From Dyadobacter fermentans DSM 18053 (lineage in GTDB: Bacteria; Bacteroidota; Bacteroidia; Cytophagales; Spirosomataceae), in assembly GCF_000023125.1 (NCBI RefSeq), contig NC_013037.1, forward strand, positions 4,441,501-4,505,500: a DNA stretch of 64,000 nucleotides, given 5' to 3'. Under the pieces are notes generated by a model. It was not told the DNA's origin, made no database searches, and saw nothing but the letters and a program-made list of their open reading frames with translations. Every line of letters starts with the position of its first letter. Position 1 is the stretch's first letter. The translations under genes and the position numbers were made by a program. Shown piece by piece: positions 1 to 8,639 of the stretch.

Positions 1-345
1 TGGTTCAGGGTGTCGTCGCGGGTGATGGACTTTTATTTTTTCAGCCGGGTTTGTTCCAATGTCGGCGACCGCACGGTGTTCAGCTACCTCATCGGGCCGC
101 TGATGGAAGAGCGGTTTATGATCTTTTTGCAGGAATACCACAGAGTGTACCCGCTCACCGAGAACGAGGTGCGCTTCATGAAGGAAGCCTACCGCTTTTT
201 TATATTGAATTATGTAATTAAATACGGCAAATACTTCTTCCACCGCTCCTATTGCACCAAGCTGCAGCGGGAAGCGTACGAACTGTATTTCCCTTCTATC
301 GACGGCTTCGACGCCGATAAGATCCTGCGCACACTGAAAATCTAG
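1..345 (+). CDS. C-terminal fragment, probable phosphotransferase-family protein (partial)
   Basis: The reading frame is open from the first base of the window and stops at TAG, so only the last 114 codons are present. The visible part is alpha-helical, rich in Phe, Tyr and Arg, and has no signal peptide or obvious catalytic motif. Its style resembles the C-terminal helical lobe of aminoglycoside/homoserine-kinase-like phosphotransferases, where a helix with an ENEVRFMKEAY-type sequence follows the catalytic loop. That resemblance is weak, because the catalytic part lies outside the window. It lies 41 nt upstream of the HAD hydrolase on the same strand and may be co-transcribed with it. Confidence 0.45.
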   Translation, partial: WFRVSSRVMDFYFFSRVCSNVGDRTVFSYLIGPLMEERFMIFLQEYHRVYPLTENEVRFMKEAYRFFILNYVIKYGKYFFHRSYCTKLQREAYELYFPSIDGFDADKILRTLKI

Positions 346-386
346 CAACCTCCTTCGATCAACTTCACTCCAAGACACCAAACTGT

Positions 387-1235
387 ATGGTCCTCGATAA
401 TTTCAGATCCGTCATCTCCAAATACGACGTTATTTTCTTCGATGCATTCGGCGTGTTGAAAACCTACAATGGGTTGATTCCGGGCATTGAGAACACATTT
501 ACCTACCTGCGCGAGCGCGGAAAAGACTTTTATGTGGTTACCAACGACGCATCGCGCAGCCCCGAGCAACTCGCCCAAAGCTATGTGAACCTGGGTGTGA
601 ACGACGTTACGCCCGACCGCATTATTTCCTCCGGCATGCTCGCCCGCGAATACCTCGATCTGAAAGTTAGGCAGGGCGTGGTGGCCTATCTGGGCACCGA
701 AAACTCGGCGCATTATATCGAAACATCCGACCTCAAAACGCTGTCCATCCGCCAACTGGATTTGAACAATGTAGCGGATATCAATGCATTGGTGTTTCTA
801 GACGACGAAGGTTTCGACTGGAATACGGACCTGACAAAAACGCTCAACCTGCTGCGGAAACGCAACATTCCGGTGATCGTGGCGAATACGGACAAGACCT
901 ATCCGGCGTCCCGCAGCCGCGTGTCGTTCGCCATCGGCGCATTGGCGAAAATGATCGAGGATACCATCGGCCGCCAGTTTATCCGCTTCGGCAAGCCCGA
1001 TCCGCAGATGTTCATTTTTGCGTATCAACACATTAAAAACTATCCTAATGTGAGCAAAAAGCAGATTTTGATGGTTGGCGACACCCTGCAAACCGACATT
1101 CTCGGCGGCAACAAGTTCGGCCTCGACACCGCGCTCGTGCTCACGGGTAACACACAGGCAGAAGACGCCGAGGTGCGTATTCGGGCAACCGGTATCATCC
1201 CGACGTACATTTGCGTGTCGGCGGTGGTGGAATAG
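387..1235 (+). CDS. HAD-superfamily class IIA hydrolase (TIGR01459-like)
   Basis: This 282-aa soluble protein has the order of HAD motifs. The nucleophile Asp is at about residue 19 in FDAFGV, a TNDASR motif II follows at about 52, a motif III lysine lies in GKPDPQMF, and the metal-binding GDTLQTD motif IV is near the C-terminus. The position two residues after the nucleophile, normally a second Asp acting as general acid, is Phe, as in the class IIA subgroup that carries an aromatic residue there. NagD/Pho13 relatives dephosphorylate small sugar or nucleotide phosphates; the substrate here cannot be told. It ends 3 nt before the convergent amidase gene. Confidence 0.8.
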   Translation: MVLDNFRSVISKYDVIFFDAFGVLKTYNGLIPGIENTFTYLRERGKDFYVVTNDASRSPEQLAQSYVNLGVNDVTPDRIISSGMLAREYLDLKVRQGVVAYLGTENSAHYIETSDLKTLSIRQLDLNNVADINALVFLDDEGFDWNTDLTKTLNLLRKRNIPVIVANTDKTYPASRSRVSFAIGALAKMIEDTIGRQFIRFGKPDPQMFIFAYQHIKNYPNVSKKQILMVGDTLQTDILGGNKFGLDTALVLTGNTQAEDAEVRIRATGIIPTYICVSAVVE

Positions 1236-1238
1236 ACA

Positions 1239-2237
1239 CTACTTGCCGTTCATCGGCACATAATATTCCCTGAACCGCTGATCCTCCTGTCCGGCTTCGG
1301 TGGCCTTGCCCAGTTTCCGCAGCAGTACGGCGCGGTTCTGATGACTTTGGCCGGCGAGCCAGGAGTCGGGGAAAGAGCGGGCCGAGCGCGTGAACAGTTC
1401 GTACGATTCGCGGAGCAGTGCCGTCTCCTTTTTTGTCATAAACACCTTTCCTTCGTCGAAATCCTGCCGCCAGCGCCGGGCAATGGGCGTCATGCGCTCC
1501 GCTTCCTGAAAGACCTTGAATGCAGGGATCGCGGGCACTTTCGAGTTCTTTGCGGCAATCGGCGCAACCGGTTTTGCGAAAAATGCCACAATGGCCTCGG
1601 TGTAGGCGAGGGCTTCGGCGGTGTTGTATTCAGGCTGTTTCAGACGGCGCTCCTCGGCGGGGTTGGTAAAAAAAGACGCCTCAGCGAGCAGCGCGGGCAT
1701 GCCATATGTATTCCTCAGCACCGATGCGCCCGCATCAGGAAAAATAGTGAAGTCCGACACCAGCGAAACCGGTGTACCGGGTTTGTACAAATGTTTCAGC
1801 AACGTAGCCGAGAGTTCTTTGCCAAAATTGACGCTTGCGACGTTCTCCGACATATTTCCATGAAAATAAATGATCGGGAAGTTCACCGACGAATCGGCCG
1901 TCGCATTATGGTGAATTGATACGAAGAGATCGGCTTCGCGGTCGCAGGCGAGCTTTGCACGATCGGCCAGCGGCACTTCCACGTCGGTAGTCCTCGTCAT
2001 GAGCACCCTGGCGCCCTTCTTTTCGAGCATTTGCTGCAATAGCAACGCCACACGGAGGTTAACCCATTCTTCCCGCTCTCCGCCCGGGCCCACGCGATAG
2101 CTGTCGGTAGCGGCGGTGCCGCCATGGCCCGGATCAATGCATATTACTTTTCTTTTGAGCGGCTTTCGTTTCGACTGAGCGACGGCGATCGAGGCGATGC
2201 CGGCGAGCAACAATAAGGTGAGGAAAATGCGGTTCAT
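1239..2237 (-). CDS. N-acetylmuramoyl-L-alanine amidase (Amidase_3)
   Basis: This 332-aa exported enzyme would cut the amide bond between MurNAc and the stem peptide in the periplasm. Residues 1-20 form a signal peptide ending AVAQ. The Amidase_3 zinc site is visible: His38 in IDPGHGG, Glu57 in the REEW segment, and His109 or His110 in SIHHNA. The catalytic Glu186 lies in LLAEASFF. After the catalytic domain there is an extra C-terminal helical region of about 100 residues with no recognised fold, which could localise the enzyme or act as an autoinhibitory element. It converges on the HAD gene with almost no intergenic DNA. Confidence 0.9.
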   Translation of the reverse strand: MNRIFLTLLLLAGIASIAVAQSKRKPLKRKVICIDPGHGGTAATDSYRVGPGGEREEWVNLRVALLLQQMLEKKGARVLMTRTTDVEVPLADRAKLACDREADLFVSIHHNATADSSVNFPIIYFHGNMSENVASVNFGKELSATLLKHLYKPGTPVSLVSDFTIFPDAGASVLRNTYGMPALLAEASFFTNPAEERRLKQPEYNTAEALAYTEAIVAFFAKPVAPIAAKNSKVPAIPAFKVFQEAERMTPIARRWRQDFDEGKVFMTKKETALLRESYELFTRSARSFPDSWLAGQSHQNRAVLLRKLGKATEAGQEDQRFREYYVPMNGK

Positions 2238-2370
2238 GGGCTTAGAATAATGGATTCATAAATTAAGAATGATCAGGCGGTTGTGCAAGCCTTCCCCCCG
2301 GTTCGCGTCCATTATCCTTTTTCATGCTATTTTTACCAAAAATCTTTCTACTCAATCAAAGCACACACTT

Positions 2371-3912
2371 ATGCTTGCCAAAACTTACGGAAGCGCTGTT
2401 TTCGGCGTCGATGCCACGATCATCACCATCGAAGTGAACGTCGGTCAGGGACTGGGATTTTATATGGTTGGTCTTGCCGATAATGCGGTGAAAGAAAGTC
2501 AGCAGCGTGTAGAAGCCTCCCTGAAACATTTCGGCTACAAAATGCCGCGCCAGAAACTGGTCGTTAATCTGGCTCCGGCGGACATTCGCAAAGAAGGCTC
2601 CGCGTACGACCTCCCCATCGCGATTTGTACGCTGCAATGTTCCGACCAGCTCGTGTGCGTCCGCAACACCGAAGATTACATTATCCTCGGCGAGCTCTCC
2701 CTAGACGGCATACTCCGGCCCATTAAAGGCGTGCTGCCCATCGCGATCGAGGCGCGCAAGCAGGGATTCAAAGGCATTGTACTCCCCGCGGAAAATGCGC
2801 ACGAAGCTGCCATTGTGAATAATCTGGACGTCATTCCGGTGGGTACCCTCGCGGAAGCGGTCGGGTATTTCAAAGGCACGCACGAGATAGAACCGCTCCG
2901 GGTGGACACGCGTGACTTGTTTTTCACCTCTCAAAACGACTATGAAGCGGATTTTGAGCATGTACAGGGACAGGAAAACATCAAGCGCGCCCTGGAAATC
3001 GCGGCTGCGGGCGGGCATAATGCGATCATGATCGGGCCGCCGGGGGCTGGTAAAACAATGCTTGCGAAACGCATTCCAGGCATCTTGCCTCCGCTCAGCC
3101 TGCCCGAAGCATTGGAAACTACCAAAATACACTCCGTTGCGGGGCGGCTCGGGAAACAGGCCACACTGGTGTCACGCCGTCCGTTCCGCTCACCGCACCA
3201 TTCGATCAGCGACGTGGCGCTGGTGGGTGGCGGGAGCTATCCGCAGCCGGGCGAAATATCGCTGGCGCACAATGGCGTGCTATTCCTGGATGAGCTGCCG
3301 GAGTTCAAAAGGTCGGTACTCGAAGTCATGCGCCAGCCGCTGGAAGAGCGGAAGGTGAGCATTTCGCGGGCGAAAATGGCGGTGGAATATCCTGCCAATT
3401 TCATGCTCATTGCGAGCATGAACCCCTGCCCGTGCGGATATTACAATCATCCCGAAAGAGAATGCGTCTGCGGCCCCGGGGTCGTACAGAAGTACCTCAA
3501 CAAAATCAGCGGCCCGCTCCTGGACCGCATCGACCTGCATGTAGAAGTGACGCCGGTTTCCTTCGAACAGATCTCCTCCACCCGCAAATCCGAAAGCAGC
3601 GAACAGATCCGCGAGCGCGTCATCAATGCCCGCGAGCGACAGACTGAGCGTTTCAAAAATCATAAGGAAATCTATTCCAATGCGATGATGACGCCCGAAA
3701 TGGTCAAACAGATCTGCACCGTCAACGAAGGCGGCAAAATGCTCCTCCACAAAGCGATGGAACGCCTGGGCCTCTCCGCCCGCGCCTACGACCGCATCCT
3801 TAAAGTCTCCCGCACCATCGCCGACCTGGCCGATAGCGACGATATTAAAGTAGAACACCTCGCCGAGGCAATCCAATACCGCAGCCTGGACCGGGAGAAT
3901 TGGGCTGGATAG
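2371..3912 (+). CDS. comM: YifB/ComM family Mg-chelatase-like AAA+ ATPase
   Basis: I place the start at the ATG at 2371 (MLAKTYGSAVFG), giving 513 aa, the usual size of the family. An in-frame upstream extension to 2269 adds 34 residues unlike any homologue. The protein has an N-terminal Lon-protease-like fold (about residues 1-170), then a Mg-chelatase AAA+ domain with Walker A GPPGAGKT and Walker B LFLDELPE, a CPCG cysteine cluster, and the C-terminal ChlI lid domain ending RSLDRENW. ComM is a hexameric helicase that promotes branch migration when imported DNA is integrated during natural transformation. It reads away from the divergent amidase gene. Confidence 0.92.
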   Translation: MLAKTYGSAVFGVDATIITIEVNVGQGLGFYMVGLADNAVKESQQRVEASLKHFGYKMPRQKLVVNLAPADIRKEGSAYDLPIAICTLQCSDQLVCVRNTEDYIILGELSLDGILRPIKGVLPIAIEARKQGFKGIVLPAENAHEAAIVNNLDVIPVGTLAEAVGYFKGTHEIEPLRVDTRDLFFTSQNDYEADFEHVQGQENIKRALEIAAAGGHNAIMIGPPGAGKTMLAKRIPGILPPLSLPEALETTKIHSVAGRLGKQATLVSRRPFRSPHHSISDVALVGGGSYPQPGEISLAHNGVLFLDELPEFKRSVLEVMRQPLEERKVSISRAKMAVEYPANFMLIASMNPCPCGYYNHPERECVCGPGVVQKYLNKISGPLLDRIDLHVEVTPVSFEQISSTRKSESSEQIRERVINARERQTERFKNHKEIYSNAMMTPEMVKQICTVNEGGKMLLHKAMERLGLSARAYDRILKVSRTIADLADSDDIKVEHLAEAIQYRSLDRENWAG

Positions 3913-3982
3913 ACAGTGCCAGTAATCTATTTTTTCACCCTAAACTTTGTTAAATTTGGAAACACTACACTTGACAAAAGAG

Positions 3983-4630
3983 ATGAGTAATCGTATCGTT
4001 TCGGAAATCATGAACGTGCCGGATGCATATCTGGTGCTGGAAGCGGTGCAAAAAGCGCTTGATGAAGAGCGGAAGCGGCGGTTGAAATTTTATAATGACA
4101 TTACGGAGCAGGAGAAAATCGAATTCATTAATGGAGAAATTGTAACGCATTCTCCCGCAACGTACAAGCATGGTAAAATCAGCGGTCTGTTATATACCGC
4201 CCTTTCGTTGCATGTGCGGAAGAATGCGCTGGGCTTCGTAGGATACGAGAAAATAATGATCTCATTATCCCGAAATGACTACGAGCCGGACATTTGCTTT
4301 TTTAATAATGAAAAATCAAAAGAATTTGCCGATGACAAAATGTTTTTTCCGACACCGGATCTGGTAATTGAGATAATTTCTCCATCTACGAAACTGCGTG
4401 ATCGTGGAGTCAAATTCAAGGATTACCAGGCACATGGCGTAAATGAATATTGGATCATTGACCCGAGTGATGACACATTGGAGCAATATCACCTTTTCGG
4501 CGAGGAATATCAGTTGATACTCAAATCTGCTGTCGGCGACGTCAAAAGCTTCGCAGTGGACGGCTTCCAAATCCCCATCCGTGCCATTTTCGACGATGAT
4601 GAAAATCTGAAAGCCATCCAAAATCTATAA
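3983..4630 (+). CDS. Uma2 family (DUF820) putative restriction endonuclease
   Basis: The ATG at 3983 is preferred over an upstream TTG at 3947, giving 215 aa. The Uma2 PD-(D/E)xK core is visible: EPDICFF, then PDLVIEIISPST, then the conserved lysine region RGVKFKDYQ and the strand EYWIIDP. These proteins are common in cyanobacteria and Bacteroidota and are assumed to be nucleases of unknown target. An N-terminal helical extension of about 50 residues precedes the core. No methyltransferase or toxin partner is adjacent. It starts 70 nt after comM on the same strand and could be in the same transcript. Confidence 0.8.
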   Translation: MSNRIVSEIMNVPDAYLVLEAVQKALDEERKRRLKFYNDITEQEKIEFINGEIVTHSPATYKHGKISGLLYTALSLHVRKNALGFVGYEKIMISLSRNDYEPDICFFNNEKSKEFADDKMFFPTPDLVIEIISPSTKLRDRGVKFKDYQAHGVNEYWIIDPSDDTLEQYHLFGEEYQLILKSAVGDVKSFAVDGFQIPIRAIFDDDENLKAIQNL

Positions 4631-4638
4631 TACCCTGC

Positions 4639-5454
4639 TCAAAGTTCCTCTACACTTACCCCGCCCAGCTCTTGAAAGAGCGTTTGCCAGTAATGCGTCA
4701 CGTGCGGGTTGTTTTCCTTACTGGAAGCCGTCGGTTCAAATGGCGAAACGATCGTTACCTGTGGTGAGCCGATCGCGTACCGTTCCAGTTTTTTGGTATC
4801 TTCTTTGGCGTCCGTTTCTGCTTCGGCATCACTTTTAGGTGGATTGGTGTGAAAATCGCGGCGGTCGGCGCCTTTTACGCTTTCTACCATATCACTGAAA
4901 TAATACACTTTCACTTCCGAACCGCTTTCGCCTGCTTTGGCGATGACTGGCAAACTGGCCCAAATGTCGGTCGACAGGTTGGATGATCCGGTATTTTGCT
5001 GGTTAAGCTTGGCTAGCAGCTGGCGCAGGTAAATGCCTTTTTCTTTTTGCAATGCCAGCTGGAATGCGGTTTCAATGCCTTCGCGGTCGGTGGCATTGGC
5101 GCCTTCAAGGTTATCGCGCTCGCTGCGAACGGTGAGCGACAACGCGCGGGCCTTTGAGGTGTTTTCGTGGATGAAATATACTTCCAGTTTATCGCCCTTG
5201 TTCTTCATATTCTGCTCGATAATGTCGGTGAGCGCCTGGCGGTATTTATCATTTACATAGCGCTTATCGACGTGCACGCTTTGGGTTTTGTCGAGAAACA
5301 CGAGCGTGTACACCGGCGCGTCGGGAACGGCCTGCTGGGTGGCTTCTTTTTCGCCCCCGCATGCAAATAAAGTCAGGAAGAATGCGGCGAATAACAGGTA
5401 GCTTACCTGTCCGCCCGGTTTGCTGAGAAAGGGGTGATGCGTCTGATGATTCAT
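4639..5454 (-). CDS. Lipoprotein with a VWA-like domain, function unknown
   Basis: This 271-aa protein has a long charged n-region, a hydrophobic stretch and a lipobox (LFAC, Cys32), so it should be a membrane-anchored lipoprotein. After the cysteine comes a segment YTLVFLDKTQSV that sits where a von Willebrand A domain has its DxSxS metal site. Here it reads D-K-T-Q-S, so the first Asp and the last Ser of the motif fit but Thr replaces the middle Ser. Further on, YYFSDMVES matches the VWA strand carrying the conserved Asp. It may therefore be a VWA-fold protein, but no named family was recognised. It converges with the Uma2 gene. Confidence 0.6.
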   Translation of the reverse strand: MNHQTHHPFLSKPGGQVSYLLFAAFFLTLFACGGEKEATQQAVPDAPVYTLVFLDKTQSVHVDKRYVNDKYRQALTDIIEQNMKNKGDKLEVYFIHENTSKARALSLTVRSERDNLEGANATDREGIETAFQLALQKEKGIYLRQLLAKLNQQNTGSSNLSTDIWASLPVIAKAGESGSEVKVYYFSDMVESVKGADRRDFHTNPPKSDAEAETDAKEDTKKLERYAIGSPQVTIVSPFEPTASSKENNPHVTHYWQTLFQELGGVSVEEL

Positions 5455-5536
5455 AAATGGATTTTATTTGGCTAAACTAATTGGTTCTTCAAACATTACA
5501 CAACGCCAAACGGTGTGTATACGCATTTATTTCAAT

Positions 5537-5580
5537 ACAAAAAGAAAACCCTTCAAAACGCGTGCCTTGAAGGGTTTTCT
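5537..5580 (-). terminator. Rho-independent terminator of fabI
   Basis: A perfect 14-bp inverted repeat (AGAAAACCCTTCAA at 5543-5556 and its complement at 5567-5580) has a 10-nt loop. Reading on the minus strand it is followed by TTTTTG. It lies about 20 nt past the fabI stop codon. Confidence 0.9.
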
Positions 5581-5599
5581 TGAAATGCTTAACCAATTG

Positions 5600-6430
5600 T
5601 TATTGCTGCTGCTGCGCCTGCTGCTGGATCATCGTTACCAGTTCTTCGGAAATACCGGTTGATGAATAACCGCCGTCGTGGTACAGGTTCTGCATTGTCA
5701 CGAAACGCGTCAGGTCGGAGAAGAGTGTGATGGCGTAGTTTGCGCAATCATCTGCCGAAGCATTGCCCAGCGGGCTCATTTTCTCTGCGAAATCGTAGAA
5801 TGCGTCGAACCCTTCGATACCCGAGCCGGCCTTGGTTTTAGTAGGCGACTGTGAGATGGTGTTTACGCGCACACTTTTCGCTTTTCCATAACGGTAACCA
5901 TAGCTGCGTGCGATGCTTTCGAGCATGGCTTTGGCCTCGGCCATATCGTTGTAAAAAGAGTAGGTCCTTTGCGCCGCGATGTAGGATAATGCCACAACCG
6001 ATCCCCAGTCGTTGATCGCGTCGAGCTTTTCGGCTACTTGCAGGAATTTGTGCAGCGACAATGCCGAAATATCCACGCCTTTCTGAAACCATTCGTAATT
6101 CAGGTCGCCGTAGGACTTGCCTTTGCGCACGTTGAGCGACATTCCGATCGAGTGCAATACGAAGTCGATCTTGCCGCCGAGGATCTCGGTCGATTTGGTG
6201 AAGAGGTTTTCGATATCTTCCAGAGAAGTAGCATCGGCAGGGATGATCTCGGCGTCGCATTGCTTCGCCAGGTCATTGATAGCCCCCATGCGCATGGCGA
6301 TAGGCGCGTTGGTCAGTACAAACGTCGCTCCTTCTTCCTTCGCTTTCAGCGCTACTTTCCAGGCAATGGAATTTTCGTCCAATGCACCCGATATAATTCC
6401 TCTTTTTCCTTTTAATAAACCGTAAGCCAT
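5600..6430 (-). CDS. fabI: Enoyl-[acyl-carrier-protein] reductase (NADH), FabI
   Basis: FabI catalyses the last reductive step of each cycle of fatty-acid elongation. The 276-aa protein is a short-chain dehydrogenase of the FabI subtype. The nucleotide-binding segment reads GALDENSIAW, LHSIGM follows, and the catalytic Tyr150 (LSYIAAQ), Tyr160 and Lys167 (YNDMAEAK) have the FabI Y-x6-K spacing. The C-terminus ends in an unusual glutamine-rich tail (QQQAQQQQ). It is monocistronic, with a strong terminator downstream and a -7-like box about 45 nt upstream of the start. Confidence 0.96.
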   Translation of the reverse strand: MAYGLLKGKRGIISGALDENSIAWKVALKAKEEGATFVLTNAPIAMRMGAINDLAKQCDAEIIPADATSLEDIENLFTKSTEILGGKIDFVLHSIGMSLNVRKGKSYGDLNYEWFQKGVDISALSLHKFLQVAEKLDAINDWGSVVALSYIAAQRTYSFYNDMAEAKAMLESIARSYGYRYGKAKSVRVNTISQSPTKTKAGSGIEGFDAFYDFAEKMSPLGNASADDCANYAITLFSDLTRFVTMQNLYHDGGYSSTGISEELVTMIQQQAQQQQ

Positions 6431-6474
6431 GTTTCCTTTTATTGTTGATTAATTAGGATGTCAATTCAAGGCGG

Positions 6475-6481
6475 CAAAGTA
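6475..6481 (-). promoter_or_regulatory. Possible -7 promoter box of fabI
   Basis: TACTTTG followed by C resembles the Bacteroidota -7 element TAnnTTTG, with one spacer base fewer than the consensus. No clear -33 TTG was found, so the call is tentative. Confidence 0.35.
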
Positions 6482-6541
6482 AAGCATTTTTAGCGGGTTT
6501 AACCACAAAACGCGCCGTGACGATGCCCTCCGCGTACGCGT

Positions 6542-7561
6542 TCAAGGCTGGGCAACAGGCATTTCTACTGGTTTCATGTGCAGCTTTTCCTGAAAAAACC
6601 GGTCTGTGGCCTCGTACACACCCTTTACGTCCTTCGACCTGAGCCGTGACGCGATCACATGGTCGCCGCTTTCCGGAAATGCTTTTTCTTCTTTCTGAGC
6701 CGCCGCCGTCCCCAGTCCTTCGTACATCTTGCGGATCGCCTTTACGGACACCACTTTGTCCTGCTCGTCTTCATTTTTATAATAATACCCTACAAATACC
6801 GGCATTTTGATCTCCCGGTAAATTTCCGGCCTGGCAATGGCGTCCACCATCTGCTGCAACGTGGTGAGGCCGTTGGTATGATAGCCCTGCAACCAGAACT
6901 GCGCCTGATCGGGAATCGAGTCCTTGCCCATGTTGTGCGTGCCCATTACATTATGCAGGATCTGCTGGCCCCAGGGGCCCGTGATGAGCTTCATGGCCGG
7001 GTTGGCAATGGCCATGCAGGGCGAATAGAGTACCAAACCCTTGATTTCCGGATGAGTTGCGGCCAGGTACACGGATAGCAACCCGCCGGCCGAAGTACCG
7101 ATTACGATCACGCTGTCGCCCAATACCTTTCCGATGGCCAAGGCCCTTTTCGCTCCGGCGAGGAAATTGGCGGGCGTGAGGTCGTCGAATGCATTCGTGT
7201 CGGCGATACCGGCATCGTGCATACGTGAGAGGTAAAGATTCGCTCCGTATCGTTTTGCGAGGTCTTTGTGAACGGGATCGCCCTCTGCCCAGCTGGCGCC
7301 GAAGCCGTGGATGTACACGATGCTGTACGTTGTTTTTTGCTTCAAACTGTCGTTAGCCCACACAATACGCGCCTCATTGTCGGGTTTGAGCATTGGCGTG
7401 GCCTTTTCGGTGCGGTTTATTTCCTCTTCCAGCTCGGAAAGGTCAGTGGCTACGGTGGGCAAAACAGGCGTAAGACGTGCTTCCGGCACTTTTGGCCCGG
7501 CCAGGAATACGACACCGAGGATCACGAGGATCGCGGCAACCCAAAGGATGAATTTTAACAT
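6542..7561 (-). CDS. Membrane-anchored alpha/beta hydrolase
   Basis: The 339-aa protein begins with one hydrophobic helix (residues 1-22), which is either an uncleaved anchor or a signal sequence. The rest is an alpha/beta-hydrolase fold. The oxyanion-hole motif is IHGFGAS, the nucleophile elbow is GTSAGG, and the catalytic histidine is in SGDHVIAS near the C-terminus. Such proteins are usually esterases or lysophospholipase-like; the substrate cannot be told. It lies about 110 nt upstream of fabI on the same strand but is probably transcribed separately, because a promoter-like box lies between them. Confidence 0.8.
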   Translation of the reverse strand: MLKFILWVAAILVILGVVFLAGPKVPEARLTPVLPTVATDLSELEEEINRTEKATPMLKPDNEARIVWANDSLKQKTTYSIVYIHGFGASWAEGDPVHKDLAKRYGANLYLSRMHDAGIADTNAFDDLTPANFLAGAKRALAIGKVLGDSVIVIGTSAGGLLSVYLAATHPEIKGLVLYSPCMAIANPAMKLITGPWGQQILHNVMGTHNMGKDSIPDQAQFWLQGYHTNGLTTLQQMVDAIARPEIYREIKMPVFVGYYYKNEDEQDKVVSVKAIRKMYEGLGTAAAQKEEKAFPESGDHVIASRLRSKDVKGVYEATDRFFQEKLHMKPVEMPVAQP

Positions 7562-7744
7562 TTTTTATGAGGTAAGAAGGTTTCTTGGATACGAAAGATC
7601 GCTAGTTTTATCGGGTTAATTTACGCATGTTGTAACCATTCAGCAATTTTTCCTTAAATCTGTTATTCCGCGGCGGGCTGTCCCCGGCCTCCGCCTCACC
7701 AGAAATAGTAACTTGCATGCCTCACCGATTTACCCGTTTTTCCG

Positions 7745-8431
7745 ATGCCCAATCTCCTACTTGTTGAAGACGACGCCAACCTGGGAATGCTTCTTCAGGA
7801 ATATCTGACCGATAAAGGCTTCCCGACCGACCTTGCTACCGACGGACAGAAGGGCTGGCAGCATTTTGTGGACAAACAATACGATTTGTGCATTTTCGAT
7901 GTAATGATGCCCAAAAAGGACGGCTTTTCGCTGGCAAAAGAAGTACGGATGAGCGGACGTGACGTGCCCATTATCTTCCTGACCGCGAAATCGATGAAGG
8001 AAGATACCATGCAGGGCTTCCGCGTAGGCGCGGACGACTATGTGACCAAACCGTTCGACCGGGAGGAGCTGCTCATGCGGATCCAGGCGATTCTGAGGCG
8101 GTACACCCGGCAAACCGACGTGCAGGAGGAAACGAAAGTGTTCCAGGTGGGCAGATATACCTTTGATTACGACCATCAGCAATTATCCATCGGCGAAAAC
8201 TCCGCGCGGCTCACCAGCAAGGAGTCCGAACTGCTCCGGTTGTTCTGCCAGAGCCTCAACCAGCCCATCAGCCGCAGTTTCGCGCTCAAAACCATTTGGG
8301 GTGACGATTCTTATTTCAATGCACGCAGCATGGATGTGTACATTACCAAGCTCCGCAAATACCTTCGCGAAGATCCCTCTATCGAAATCATGAATTTGCA
8401 CGGGGAGGGTTTTAAGTTGATGGTGGGTTAG
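7745..8431 (+). CDS. OmpR/PhoB-type response regulator
   Basis: This 228-aa protein has an N-terminal receiver domain with an acidic pocket (VEDD, residues 7-10), phosphoacceptor Asp52 in FDVMMP, the TAK motif, and a KPF motif. A C-terminal winged-helix DNA-binding domain follows (about 130-226). No histidine kinase gene is adjacent: an unrelated hydrolase lies upstream and hemB downstream. It is therefore an orphan regulator whose partner must be elsewhere. Its stop codon is followed directly by a purine-only tandem repeat. Confidence 0.92.
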   Translation: MPNLLLVEDDANLGMLLQEYLTDKGFPTDLATDGQKGWQHFVDKQYDLCIFDVMMPKKDGFSLAKEVRMSGRDVPIIFLTAKSMKEDTMQGFRVGADDYVTKPFDREELLMRIQAILRRYTRQTDVQEETKVFQVGRYTFDYDHQQLSIGENSARLTSKESELLRLFCQSLNQPISRSFALKTIWGDDSYFNARSMDVYITKLRKYLREDPSIEIMNLHGEGFKLMVG

Positions 8432-8479
8432 AAGGGAGGAAAGGGGGAAGGGAGGAAAGGGGGAAGGGAGGAAAGGAGG
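8432..8479 (+). repeat. Three 16-bp purine-only tandem repeats (G-rich)
   Basis: The unit AAGGGAGGAAAGGGGG occurs at 8432-8447 and 8448-8463, with a one-base variant at 8464-8479. The strand is purine-only from 8430 to 8480. It has many runs of two to five G and starts at the response-regulator stop codon, so the 3' end of that transcript would carry it. It could form a G-quadruplex or, as DNA, a triplex. Confidence 0.85.
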
Positions 8480-8601
8480 ATGGGGTAAGGGCGGCCCGCG
8501 TAGGGATTTTGGGTGATGGGCTGCTAAAAAGGGGGGGTTTGGGAAACTCTGCGTTTCTTTGTGTGGTTTTTCTTGTAGTATTTCAATAAGCTTTTTTAAT
8601 G

Positions 8602-8636
8602 GCCGATGGCCGAGTGCCGATCGCCGACTGCCCAAT
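8602..8636 (+). repeat. GCCGANN heptad array upstream of hemB
   Basis: Four tandem heptads (GCCGATG, GCCGAGT, GCCGATC, GCCGACT) and a degenerate fifth end three bases before the hemB start codon. It is the same repeat family as the arrays around leuD at 31.4-32.6 kb. Confidence 0.7.
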
Positions 8637-8639
8637 ATC

